A stretch of 6,046 bases of DNA from Fischerella sp. (GTDB taxonomy: Bacteria; Cyanobacteriota; Cyanobacteriia; Cyanobacteriales; Nostocaceae): the NCBI GenBank assembly GCA_026419705.1, contig JANZYY010000161.1, forward strand, positions 1-6,046, written 5' to 3'. Shown piece by piece: positions 1 through 6,046 of this stretch (position 1 is the first letter of the stretch; the number at the start of each line of letters is the position of its first letter). Position numbers and translations under genes: made by a program. The notes beneath the pieces were generated by a model. That model worked only from the letters and a program-made list of their open reading frames with translations, had not been told where the DNA came from and searched no databases.

Positions 1-453
1 GTTGTGACTGTTAGCGATACACGTTCCCAACAAACAGATAAAAGTGGTCAATTAATTCAGCAATTGCTCCGTAATGCCAATCATGCAGTCGAAGCCTATA
101 CGATCGTTAAAGATGAACCAGCCCAAATTCAAGGGCAGTTACAACTGCTGGGTAAAAATTCCAATTTGGATGTTGTAATTTTTAATGGTGGTACCGGCAT
201 CGCGCCGAGAGATACAACCTATGATGCCATAGAAAAATTGCTAGAAAAGACTTTGCCTGGGTTTGGCGAGTTGTTTCGATTTTTAAGCTATCAAGAAATA
301 GGCTCACGGGCGATCGCATCTCGCGCTGTTGCTGGTATTTATCAAAGTAAACTCATCTTTTCTCTACCTGGTTCCAGCAGCGCCGTACGACTGGCAATGG
401 AAAAACTAATCCTGCCAGAACTAACTCACTTAGTCGGTTTATTGCGTCAATAG
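1..453 (+). CDS. moaB: MoaB/Mog-type molybdopterin adenylyltransferase, 5'-truncated by window edge
   Basis: This is the C-terminal ~150 residues of a MoaB-family protein, which acts in the cytoplasm in molybdenum cofactor synthesis by activating molybdopterin with AMP before metal insertion. The frame is open from base 1 and reads VVTVSDTRS, the first core beta strand of the family. The GTG at 4 is therefore probably internal, and the true start lies perhaps 15-20 codons to the left. Visible motifs, numbered from the first codon in the window: VSDTR (4-8), the molybdopterin-binding FNGGTGIAPRD (61-71), the conserved stretch ending SYQEIGSRAIASRA (about 96-109), and the LPGSSSAV loop (122-129). 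The TAG stop at 451-453 also forms part of an inverted-repeat arm. It converges on ilvC. Family assignment is secure. The choice of moaB over mog is less certain, and some MoaB paralogues have no proven activity. Confidence 0.9.
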   Translation, partial: VVTVSDTRSQQTDKSGQLIQQLLRNANHAVEAYTIVKDEPAQIQGQLQLLGKNSNLDVVIFNGGTGIAPRDTTYDAIEKLLEKTLPGFGELFRFLSYQEIGSRAIASRAVAGIYQSKLIFSLPGSSSAVRLAMEKLILPELTHLVGLLRQ

Positions 454-554
454 GACTGGTTAGTAGTTAGTAGTTGGTGGTTGGTGGTTGGTAGTTATTC
501 CCCTACTCTCCCCATCTCCCACTCTTCCACCCCCCACTCTTCCCCAGTCCCTAG
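451..554. terminator. Convergent-gene spacer bounded by an imperfect inverted repeat; possible bidirectional terminator
   Basis: The left arm TAGGACTGG (451-459) pairs with CCAGTCCCTAG (544-554), with one extra base in the right arm. Between the arms, a G/T-rich repeat is followed by a C/T-rich tract (499-551) holding two copies of CCCACTCTTCC (518-528 and 533-543). As RNA, the G/U-rich half could partly pair with the C/U-rich half. The location between two convergent stop codons suits a bidirectional terminator. There is no simple GC stem with a T-run, so termination is inferred. The same arrangement could simply be a small repeat element with short inverted ends. Confidence 0.35.
459..496. 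repeat. STRR-type heptanucleotide tandem repeat, consensus GTTRGTR
   Basis: Five head-to-tail 7-bp units are visible: GTTAGTA twice, GTTGGTG twice and GTTGGTA once (459-493), then a partial GTT. Units vary only at purine positions, A or G. Short tandemly repeated repetitive sequences with 7-bp units are known from heterocyst-forming cyanobacteria and are normally intergenic, as here between the convergent moaB and ilvC stop codons. The number of units probably varies between strains (inference). Confidence 0.8.
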
Positions 555-557
555 AAA

Positions 558-1598
<1,041 letters not shown>

Positions 1599-1611
1599 TT
1601 ATTTTACCTAA

Positions 1612-2484
1612 TTATGGTATCGTTTCTCGATCAATTCTTTGGACTTCCTCATCGGATAATTTCACATCGAGAGCGCGTACAGAATCTTCAATGCTGGAAA
1701 TTTTGCTAGCACCGGGAATGGGCAAGATACAAGGCGACTTGGAACGCAACCAAGCTAGTACAATACAATACACGGATACGCCTTCTTGTTTTGCTAACTG
1801 AGCAATCACCGGCATATCTTGCAAATTCTCATGGCGACGACCACCACCAAAAGGACTCCAAGGCAGAAAAGTCAAACCTTCACTCTCGCAATATTCCAGT
1901 ACACCATCATACTCTGGCTGGCGACACCAAGGGTTGTATTGATTTTGCACCGAGACAATATCAACTACATCCTGCGCCCTTTTAATTTGTTCTACAGAAA
2001 AGTTAGAAACTCCCACGAAACGAACGATACCCGCTTGTTGTGCTTCTTTAGCTGGTGTTAAGGATTCCTCAATGGTGTAGTCAGGATCCGGTGCGTGATA
2101 TTGCCACACATCGATAGGTTTATTACCACCTAAAGCCTCAAAGCTGATGCGAATAGTCTCACGTAAGTGTTTTGGGTTCCCATTACGTACCCAGTTACCG
2201 TTGGGACGCATTAAGCCGCCTTTGGTTGCTACAATTACACTGCTTGCATCGCCATCGTAAGTTTGCAAGGCTTTGTGAATTAATCGCTCGTTGTGGTGCT
2301 TATCTGATTCATCTATGCAGTTAGAATCAGCGGTGTCTAGGAAAGTTATTCCCAATTTTAAAGCCCGATGAATCACCTGAAGCGATCGCGACTCTGGGGG
2401 GCGGTTGCTCAACGACATTGGCATAGCTCCTAAACCGACGGCACTCACATAAACACCCGTTTTTCCTAGTTGTTTTTTCTCCAT
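1612..2484 (-). CDS. Aldo/keto reductase with Asn at the catalytic Tyr position
   Basis: A 290-residue single-domain TIM-barrel protein of the aldo/keto reductase superfamily, normally a cytoplasmic NADPH-dependent carbonyl reductase. The N-terminus KKQLGKTGVYVSAVGLGAM, the nucleotide-loop region PWSPFGGG (208-215) and the C-terminal ILPIPGASK (253-261) are family hallmarks, and length is normal. Of the usual Asp-Tyr-Lys-His tetrad, D50 (in LDTAD), K88 (VATKGG) and H130 (WQYHAPD) are present. The Tyr expected five residues after D50 is N55 (DTADSNC), codon AAC, one base away from TAC. Reduced or altered chemistry is therefore likely, although cofactor binding may persist (inference). The ATG at 2484 has no clear ribosome-binding site. 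The next gene on the same strand is ilvC, 58 bp downstream, so co-transcription is possible. Substrate unknown. Confidence 0.9.
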   Translation of the reverse strand: MEKKQLGKTGVYVSAVGLGAMPMSLSNRPPESRSLQVIHRALKLGITFLDTADSNCIDESDKHHNERLIHKALQTYDGDASSVIVATKGGLMRPNGNWVRNGNPKHLRETIRISFEALGGNKPIDVWQYHAPDPDYTIEESLTPAKEAQQAGIVRFVGVSNFSVEQIKRAQDVVDIVSVQNQYNPWCRQPEYDGVLEYCESEGLTFLPWSPFGGGRRHENLQDMPVIAQLAKQEGVSVYCIVLAWLRSKSPCILPIPGASKISSIEDSVRALDVKLSDEEVQRIDRETIP

Positions 2485-2761
2485 ATTTACGCGTTAGTTT
2501 TCAGCACTCTTAACTATTGTTATCTACTAATTGGTCAGACCCTTCTTGACGATTCATCTTTCAAAAGGTTTATTAGTTCATGGCAAGCAACGCCAAAAAT
2601 TGGACAGCAACTGGGTGTGTATAAACAAAACTACCGCTTGTATATTTTCCGTAGCTATAATACAGTTTATATCAAGCAGATATCATGCTGTATAGCAGCA
2701 TATTTGTTTATCTCGTAAAATTACGGAAACCCCATAAATTATTTGTATAAATAAAATCTTT

Positions 2762-2782
2762 GATAACAAAAATTATGAAAAG
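2762..2782 (+). repeat. Candidate left terminal inverted repeat of the IS
   Basis: GATAACAAA, seven bases, then AAAAG. The reverse complement of 4014-4034 has the same two blocks with the same 7-base spacing. The intervening bases mostly differ, and the region is A/T-rich, so a chance match is possible. Confidence 0.3.
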
Positions 2783-2899
2783 TAGAAAAAGCTGAAAACA
2801 TTTATTTTAAGAAAGCTTCATAGAACGGCTAGTAATCTTTAGTTATATTATGTGACGCTGCTAAAAGAATATTACTTGGAAAAACTAATTCCTTTTTCT

Positions 2900-2903
2900 G
2901 GAG
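2900..2903 (+). promoter_or_regulatory. Shine-Dalgarno site of the transposase (GGAG)
   Basis: GGAG lies 8 bases before the ATG at 2912. It favours this start over the in-frame GTG at 2852, which has no such site and would add 20 residues that do not resemble the family N-terminus. Confidence 0.7.
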
Positions 2904-2911
2904 TCAATACT

Positions 2912-4008
2912 ATGGCACGGACCAGGGAAGCAATTCCTACCGTCACTTTTGTTGATGATTATTGTGCAGTTTACCAGTACCTTTTTCCAGAAGTTAGAAG
3001 TTTTGAATTCTTCAAATGGCTGCATTTGGGTCTAATTTCTGATATTCCTCGTAAGACACTACCTGCAATCACTCAGTATCTAGGTTTAAGCAACCATCAA
3101 TCTTTACTTCATTTTTTGACTGAATCACCATGGCAAGTAGAAAAACTGAGAAATCAGAGATTATCTATTATTCACCAACTTTTAGAAGGAAGAAATTTTA
3201 CTCTAATTATTGATGATACTGGGGATAAAAAGAAAGGCAAAACTACCGATTATGTAGACAGACAATATATTGGCAATTTAGGCACAATTGAAAATGGAAT
3301 TGTTTCAGTCAATGCCTATGCTTTTTTAGACGGTTTAATTTTCCCCTTAATTTTTAAAATTTTTAAACCTTTAAAAAGGCTGAAACCTCAAGATACTTTT
3401 AAAACAAAAACTCAGTTAGCTACTGAGATAATTCAGGAACTACAAGAAAGGGGTTTCAAGTTTGACTTGGTATTAGCAGATACTGTTTATGAAGAGTGCG
3501 ATTCTTTGATGAACGTGCTCAATCAATTTCAACTCAATTTCATAGTTGCAATTAGAAGTAATTATGGTTTTTGGTTAGCTCCCAGTCAGAGACTTAGGTA
3601 TACTAGATGGAAAAAATTTCACAAACTTTTCTGCCGAGGCAAGACAGAGGAAAGTTACATTCGTGAAATTGTGTTTGGAAAGCGTCGACAAATCCGCTAT
3701 TGGCAAATTACTACCGACAGAGAAAATTTTCTGACCACTTTACTTTGTTTCTAATGAGTAATTTACCAGCATCTATTCCTTCAGCAGTAGGTAATCCTTA
3801 TGGATTAATAACCTGGCTGGAGTACGGTTGTAAGCATAGCAAAAATTACATAGGATGGTCTGATTTTCGCGTCACTAATTACGAACAAATAGAACGTTGG
3901 TGGGAGGTAGTATGCAGTACTTACTTAATGCTTAGTTTACAATTTCATACCTTCCAGCAAAAATCAAATCAAGCCATTGCCAGCCAAAACACAGAACTGA
4001 TCGCTTAA
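2912..4008 (+). pseudogene. IS701-family DDE transposase, split by a one-base frameshift
   Basis: Two overlapping frames together encode an IS701-type transposase, which would cut and join the ends of its insertion sequence. The first frame (2912-3754, 280 residues) carries the first catalytic Asp in IIDDTGDKKKG (D101/D102), the YVDRQYIGNLG stretch (114-124), FPLIFK, and the second Asp in LVLADTVYEE (D190). The family usually has Tyr-Gly where this copy has Y193-E194. The second frame continues to 4008 with NPYGLITWLEYGCKHSKN, GWSDFR and the WWE...YLMLSLQ tail, and supplies the catalytic Glu (WLEYG). Joining them by a -1 shift at 3724-3730 gives about 365 residues with Glu at about 304 and family-like spacing. 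Without a shift, the product ends after LLCF and lacks the Glu, so it should be inactive. It is called a pseudogene because I know of no IS701 requirement for frameshifting. A programmed shift or a sequencing error remains possible. Confidence 0.85.
3724..3730 (+). other. Slippery heptamer A_AAT_TTT at the transposase frame change
   Basis: In the first transposase frame the codons are GAA AAT TTT CTG (3722-3733), so the heptamer has the X_XXY_YYZ form. Slipping back one base re-reads T3730 and continues TCT GAC CAC, giving REN-F-SDHFTLF without gap or extra residue relative to the family. No strong stimulatory hairpin follows at the usual distance: only a 5-bp A/T-rich stem (TTACT 3740-3744 with AGTAA 3757-3761) and a farther stem (3792-3797 with 3802-3807). 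A lost T from a five-T run would produce the same sequence. Confidence 0.45.
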
Positions 4009-4013
4009 ACAAT

Positions 4014-4034
4014 CTTTTGTCGTTATTTGTTATC
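4014..4034 (-). repeat. Candidate right terminal inverted repeat of the IS
   Basis: CTTTT (4014-4018), seven bases, then TTTGTTATC (4026-4034), the inverse of the blocks at 2762-2782. It starts 5 bases after the transposase stop, a plausible place for a right end. The bases following it (GATC) do not match those before the left copy (CTTT), so no duplication is seen. Confidence 0.3.
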
Positions 4035-4119
4035 GATCGTTTATCATCCGTCATTGGTGCTGCTTTTATTTCCACTTGCCTATTGAAATTTCAGAAATAG
4101 AGGTAACTGCTGTTGTATT

Positions 4120-4125
4120 TATACT
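4120..4125 (+). promoter_or_regulatory. Possible -10 element (TATACT) upstream of the DUF4359 gene
   Basis: TATACT matches five of six bases of the bacterial -10 consensus and sits 35 bases before the ATG at 4161. No good -35 box lies 16-18 bases upstream. If real, transcription would begin near 4132, which would exclude the alternative TTG start at 4113. Confidence 0.25.
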
Positions 4126-4160
4126 TAACTAACAAGTCAGTTGCATCTATTAAGAAAACT

Positions 4161-4577
4161 ATGAAATCATCATTGCGAAGGCGTCTGCGAAGGCGTCAAA
4201 GTATAAGCAAAAGCACACTCACACTAATCGCGATCGCTGGTGTTGCAAGTGTAATGTCCTTTACCAACCCTAATAACAACGCCTATGTTGACTATGCCGC
4301 AAACCAACTTACCAGCGAGATTCAAAATGCTGTTTGTAGAGGGCCGCAGTTACCACAAGGACGGTGGTGGGAAGATGTTAGCAAACTGACAGCGACTACC
4401 TGCAAATCTGGACTGACAACAGGACTAGCTCTTCAAAGTAGTAAGATCAAAGATATTATTGCCTTATCAACGGAGCGCCAAAACTTTTTCATTTTCAGTA
4501 TCTATACTACAAAAGTCCCTGGATATAACTTTAGAACTATTGGTGCTTTTGGCAACTTCCTGACAATTCAAAAATAG
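4161..4577 (+). CDS. DUF4359 family protein, single-pass membrane-anchored
   Basis: A 138-residue protein matching the cyanobacterial DUF4359 pattern; function unknown. After an Arg-rich N-terminus (LRRR twice, residues 5-12) comes one hydrophobic segment (about 20-34, LTLIAIAGVASVMSF). Then follow the family signature TNP (35-37), AYVDYAANQL (41-50), two cysteines (C59, C81), the TERQNFFIFSIY block (104-115) and a Gly/Phe-rich end GYNFRTIGAFGNF (121-133). The topology suggests a positively charged cytoplasmic end with the conserved domain outside the membrane (inference); the cysteines could form a disulfide there. I chose the ATG at 4161 because the family starts shortly before the hydrophobic segment, although its ribosome site is weak. 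A TTG at 4113 has AGAGG 9 bases upstream and would add 16 residues. The SagB-like gene follows on the same strand after 144 bp. Confidence 0.8.
   Translation: MKSSLRRRLRRRQSISKSTLTLIAIAGVASVMSFTNPNNNAYVDYAANQLTSEIQNAVCRGPQLPQGRWWEDVSKLTATTCKSGLTTGLALQSSKIKDIIALSTERQNFFIFSIYTTKVPGYNFRTIGAFGNFLTIQK
4174..4197 (+). repeat. Two tandem copies of a 12-bp unit inside the DUF4359 gene
   Basis: TGCGAAGGCGTC occurs twice head to tail (4174-4185 and 4186-4197), without mismatch and in frame, encoding LRRR-LRRR. The GC-rich unit contrasts with surrounding A/T-rich sequence and resembles pieces of small dispersed repeats common in Nostoc-type genomes (resemblance from memory, not checked). Confidence 0.85.
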
Positions 4578-4636
4578 CAGTCTCCCTTGGCTTTTACCTT
4601 CTTTGTTGGAGATAGCACCTAGCAGCCACACTATCA

Positions 4637-4651
4637 AAACCTCAAAGGTTT
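4637..4651 (+). terminator. Small hairpin in the DUF4359-SagB spacer
   Basis: AAACCT and AGGTTT are perfect inverted arms around a CAA loop, 60 bp after the DUF4359 stop. The stem is short and has no following T-run, so termination is doubtful. The rest of the spacer 4578-4721 shows nothing I can name. Confidence 0.2.
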
Positions 4652-4721
4652 GTACTGATGGTGACGAAATGATGGTGCCCAGGAATGCCAAGATATGTAG
4701 CAGATGCGTATTTAAACTCTT

Positions 4722-6046
4722 ATGCCAGAATTGCGCCATTCCATAGCTCAGCACTACCACGAACGCACGAAATACGACCCTCAAACCATCGCCTCTAAAA
4801 ACAGGGGGTTAGATTGGGCAAAGCAACCTGTGCCTTTCAAAGAGTACAAAATTGGTTCGACTTTTGACCTCAAACCCTACATTCAGGATCAGCCTGAGGC
4901 TTTTGTCAATAACTCAGAAGCTCAATGGTGGCAAAGATTATCGCGTCTTTTATTTTGCAGCTATGGACTGACTGCAAGAATGCCTTCGATGGGAAATACA
5001 GTGTATCTGCGTGCTGCACCCAGTGCAGGTGGTTTGTATCCAGCAGAGGTGTATTTAGTTTCTCGCGGTACACCTTTATTACCTCCAGGACTGTATAACT
5101 ACCAGTGTCGGACTCATTCCTTGATGCATTTTTGGGAAAGTGATGTTTGGCAAGCTTTGCAAGCAGCTTGTTTTTGGCATCCTGCTTTGGAAAGTACTCA
5201 ACTAGCAATTATTATCACTGCTGTTTTCTATCGTTCGGCATGGCGTTATGAAGATAGAGCTTACCGCCGTATTTTTCTGGATATAGGACACCTTTTGGGT
5301 AACATCGAGTTGGCAAGTGCGATGACTGACTATCGTCCTCATTTAATCGGTGGCTTTGTGGATGAAGCAGTCAATGAAATACTTTATATCGATCCTCAAC
5401 AGGAAGGAGCGATCGCAGTTCTTCCCCTAGCTGATTTACAAGATATTCAACAAAACTTATCCACATGGCGAACCGCTCTTCCCTCCGCCACCGAGACTAA
5501 TTATCCTGAAATTCCTGATGGTGAGTTGTTGAGCTACTTTCACAAAGCCACCCAAATCCAACCGAGCACAACTGGGAAGCTAAATTTGCCGGAGGTCAAA
5601 CAAGAAAGATCCTTGGAGGATAAGTACAATTTTCCTTTCTGTCAAAAAATTTCTACTGCCACTACCCCCGTGAACTGGGGCGAAAAGCTTGAAGACTTAG
5701 AAGCTACAATCGTTAAGCGACGTTCTACTCGTGCTTACACCGGTGAAGATTTAACATTTGATGAATTAAAAGCCTTACTTGATTTCACTTATCAACCGCA
5801 AAATTACATCGACCAAGGTTTAGATATTTCTCCAGACTACTTTGACCTGAATTTAATAGAAACATTTATCGCTGTTTCCGGTGTCAGAGGACTGGAGTCA
5901 GGCTGTTACTATTACGCGCCCAAAGCGCAAGAGTTGCGACAAATCCGCTTTAAAAATTTTCGTCGGGAATTACACTTTCTCTGCTTAGGACAAGATTTAG
6001 GTCGAGATGCAGCAGTGGTGTTATTCCATACAGCAGATTTGAAGAC
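4722..6046 (+). CDS. SagB/ThcOx-family protein with two nitroreductase domains, 3'-truncated by window edge
   Basis: An open frame of 441 codons runs off the right edge. It belongs to the SagB/ThcOx group of FMN-dependent nitroreductase-fold oxidases, whose characterised members oxidise thiazolines or oxazolines to azoles in RiPP natural products. The N-terminus MPELRHSIAQHYHERTKYDP resembles large stand-alone cyanobacterial members. Domain 1 shows RAAPSAGGLYPAEVYLV (97-113), GLYNY (123-127) and WRYEDRAYRRIFLDIGHLLGN (174-194). After a variable linker (about 245-320), domain 2 begins with IVKRRSTRAYTGE (330-342), an FMN-phosphate-type Arg/Ser motif, and continues with SGVRGLESGCYYYAP (386-400) and GQDLGRDAAVVLFHTAD (423-439). 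The ATG at 4722 is the first possible start, since a TAA in the same frame lies at 4713-4715; its ribosome site is weak. No cyclodehydratase or precursor-peptide gene is visible in the window, so a role in azole formation is unproven and the substrate is unknown. Confidence 0.88.
   Translation, partial: MPELRHSIAQHYHERTKYDPQTIASKNRGLDWAKQPVPFKEYKIGSTFDLKPYIQDQPEAFVNNSEAQWWQRLSRLLFCSYGLTARMPSMGNTVYLRAAPSAGGLYPAEVYLVSRGTPLLPPGLYNYQCRTHSLMHFWESDVWQALQAACFWHPALESTQLAIIITAVFYRSAWRYEDRAYRRIFLDIGHLLGNIELASAMTDYRPHLIGGFVDEAVNEILYIDPQQEGAIAVLPLADLQDIQQNLSTWRTALPSATETNYPEIPDGELLSYFHKATQIQPSTTGKLNLPEVKQERSLEDKYNFPFCQKISTATTPVNWGEKLEDLEATIVKRRSTRAYTGEDLTFDELKALLDFTYQPQNYIDQGLDISPDYFDLNLIETFIAVSGVRGLESGCYYYAPKAQELRQIRFKNFRRELHFLCLGQDLGRDAAVVLFHTADLK

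Larger units (their letters stand above)
2485..2911. other. A/T-rich intergenic region, no supported gene
   Basis: 427 bp between the divergent aldo/keto reductase and transposase starts. A plus-strand frame stays open for 82 codons at 2470-2718, but it starts at a weak codon, has no ribosome site or recognisable motif, and overlaps the reductase start, so I do not call it. Small items seen are: TTGACG (2546-2551), 17 bases, then TTTATT (2569-2574), a weak plus-strand promoter-like pair; a consensus TATAAT at 2656-2661 without a good -35 box; an inverted repeat ATGCTG/CAGCAT with a 5-base loop (2685-2701); and a candidate left end of the insertion sequence at 2762-2782. Promoters for both flanking genes should lie here, but none is clear. 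Confidence 0.5.
2762..4034 (+). mobile_element. IS701-type insertion sequence (boundaries tentative)
   Basis: An insertion sequence is implied by the IS701-type transposase at 2912-4008. The proposed ends are the best inverted match I found flanking that gene (2762-2782 against 4014-4034, about 15 of 21 positions), which would give an element of about 1.27 kb. No target-site duplication is evident next to these ends, so the element may be decayed or the true ends may lie elsewhere. The whole stretch 2485-4160 has no HIP1 octamer, unlike its flanks, which fits a foreign or mobile origin. The element lies between the aldo/keto reductase and DUF4359 genes without visibly breaking either. Confidence 0.55.

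Noticed and set aside
459..543. Possible CRISPR array in the repeat-rich spacer
   Set aside because: Units are only 7 bp and contiguous, without unique spacers, and no cas gene is present.
1791..2061. Two overlapping plus-strand open frames of 64 and 80 codons
   Set aside because: Both are antisense to the well-supported aldo/keto reductase and show no motifs.
2470..2718. 82-codon plus-strand open frame in the intergenic region
   Set aside because: Non-ATG start, no ribosome site, no recognisable motif, A/T-rich, and overlapping the start of the aldo/keto reductase.
2852..2911. GTG start at 2852 for the transposase
   Set aside because: The ATG at 2912 has GGAG at 8 bases and gives a family-like N-terminus; the 20 extra residues look like untranslated leader.
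4103..4124. Possible NtcA-type site (GTA...TAC) upstream of the DUF4359 gene
   Set aside because: The spacing is not the 8 bases needed for GTA-N8-TAC; only a short GTAT/ATAC palindrome at 4115-4124 is present.
4467..4784. 105-codon minus-strand open frame
   Set aside because: It runs antisense across the DUF4359 end and SagB start, both of which have clear family motifs; no motif of its own.
4906..5208. 100-codon minus-strand open frame
   Set aside because: Antisense shadow inside the SagB-like gene, covering the region that encodes its conserved SAGGLYP motif.

Overview
The window looks like chromosomal DNA of a filamentous (Nostocales-type) cyanobacterium. The evidence is five copies of the cyanobacterial HIP1 octamer GCGATCGC (310, 1062, 2392, 4230, 5409), a heptanucleotide STRR-type tandem repeat between two genes, and proteins that read as cyanobacterial versions of MoaB, class I IlvC, an aldo/keto reductase, a DUF4359 protein and a SagB/ThcOx-family oxidoreductase.

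Layout, left to right: (1) 1-453, plus strand, the 3' part of a moaB-like molybdopterin adenylyltransferase gene, cut by the left edge. (2) 454-557, a convergent intergenic spacer made of G/T-rich heptamer repeats followed by a C/T-rich tract, bounded by an imperfect inverted repeat. (3) 558-1553, minus strand, ilvC (ketol-acid reductoisomerase). (4) 1612-2484, minus strand, an aldo/keto reductase lying 58 bp upstream of ilvC and possibly co-transcribed with it. (5) 2485-2911, an A/T-rich spacer with no convincing gene. (6) 2912-4008, plus strand, an IS701-type DDE transposase split into two frames by a one-base shift; weak terminal inverted repeats may lie at 2762-2782 and 4014-4034. (7) 4161-4577, plus strand, a small membrane-anchored DUF4359 protein whose N-terminus carries a 12-bp tandem duplication encoding Arg-rich repeats. 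(8) 4722-6046, plus strand, a large SagB/ThcOx-family protein with two nitroreductase domains, still open at the right edge.

The genes do not form one pathway. ilvC and moaB are housekeeping genes (branched-chain amino acids; molybdenum cofactor). The aldo/keto reductase, DUF4359 protein and SagB-like protein have no proven substrate. The points most worth a second look are: a transposase frameshift that falls exactly on a canonical -1 slippery heptamer and separates the catalytic Asp residues from the Glu; an aldo/keto reductase with Asn at the usual catalytic Tyr position; and a tandem-domain SagB-like oxidase with no thiazole/oxazole RiPP genes visible beside it. I see no clear new multi-gene system, CRISPR array, tRNA or rRNA in the window.
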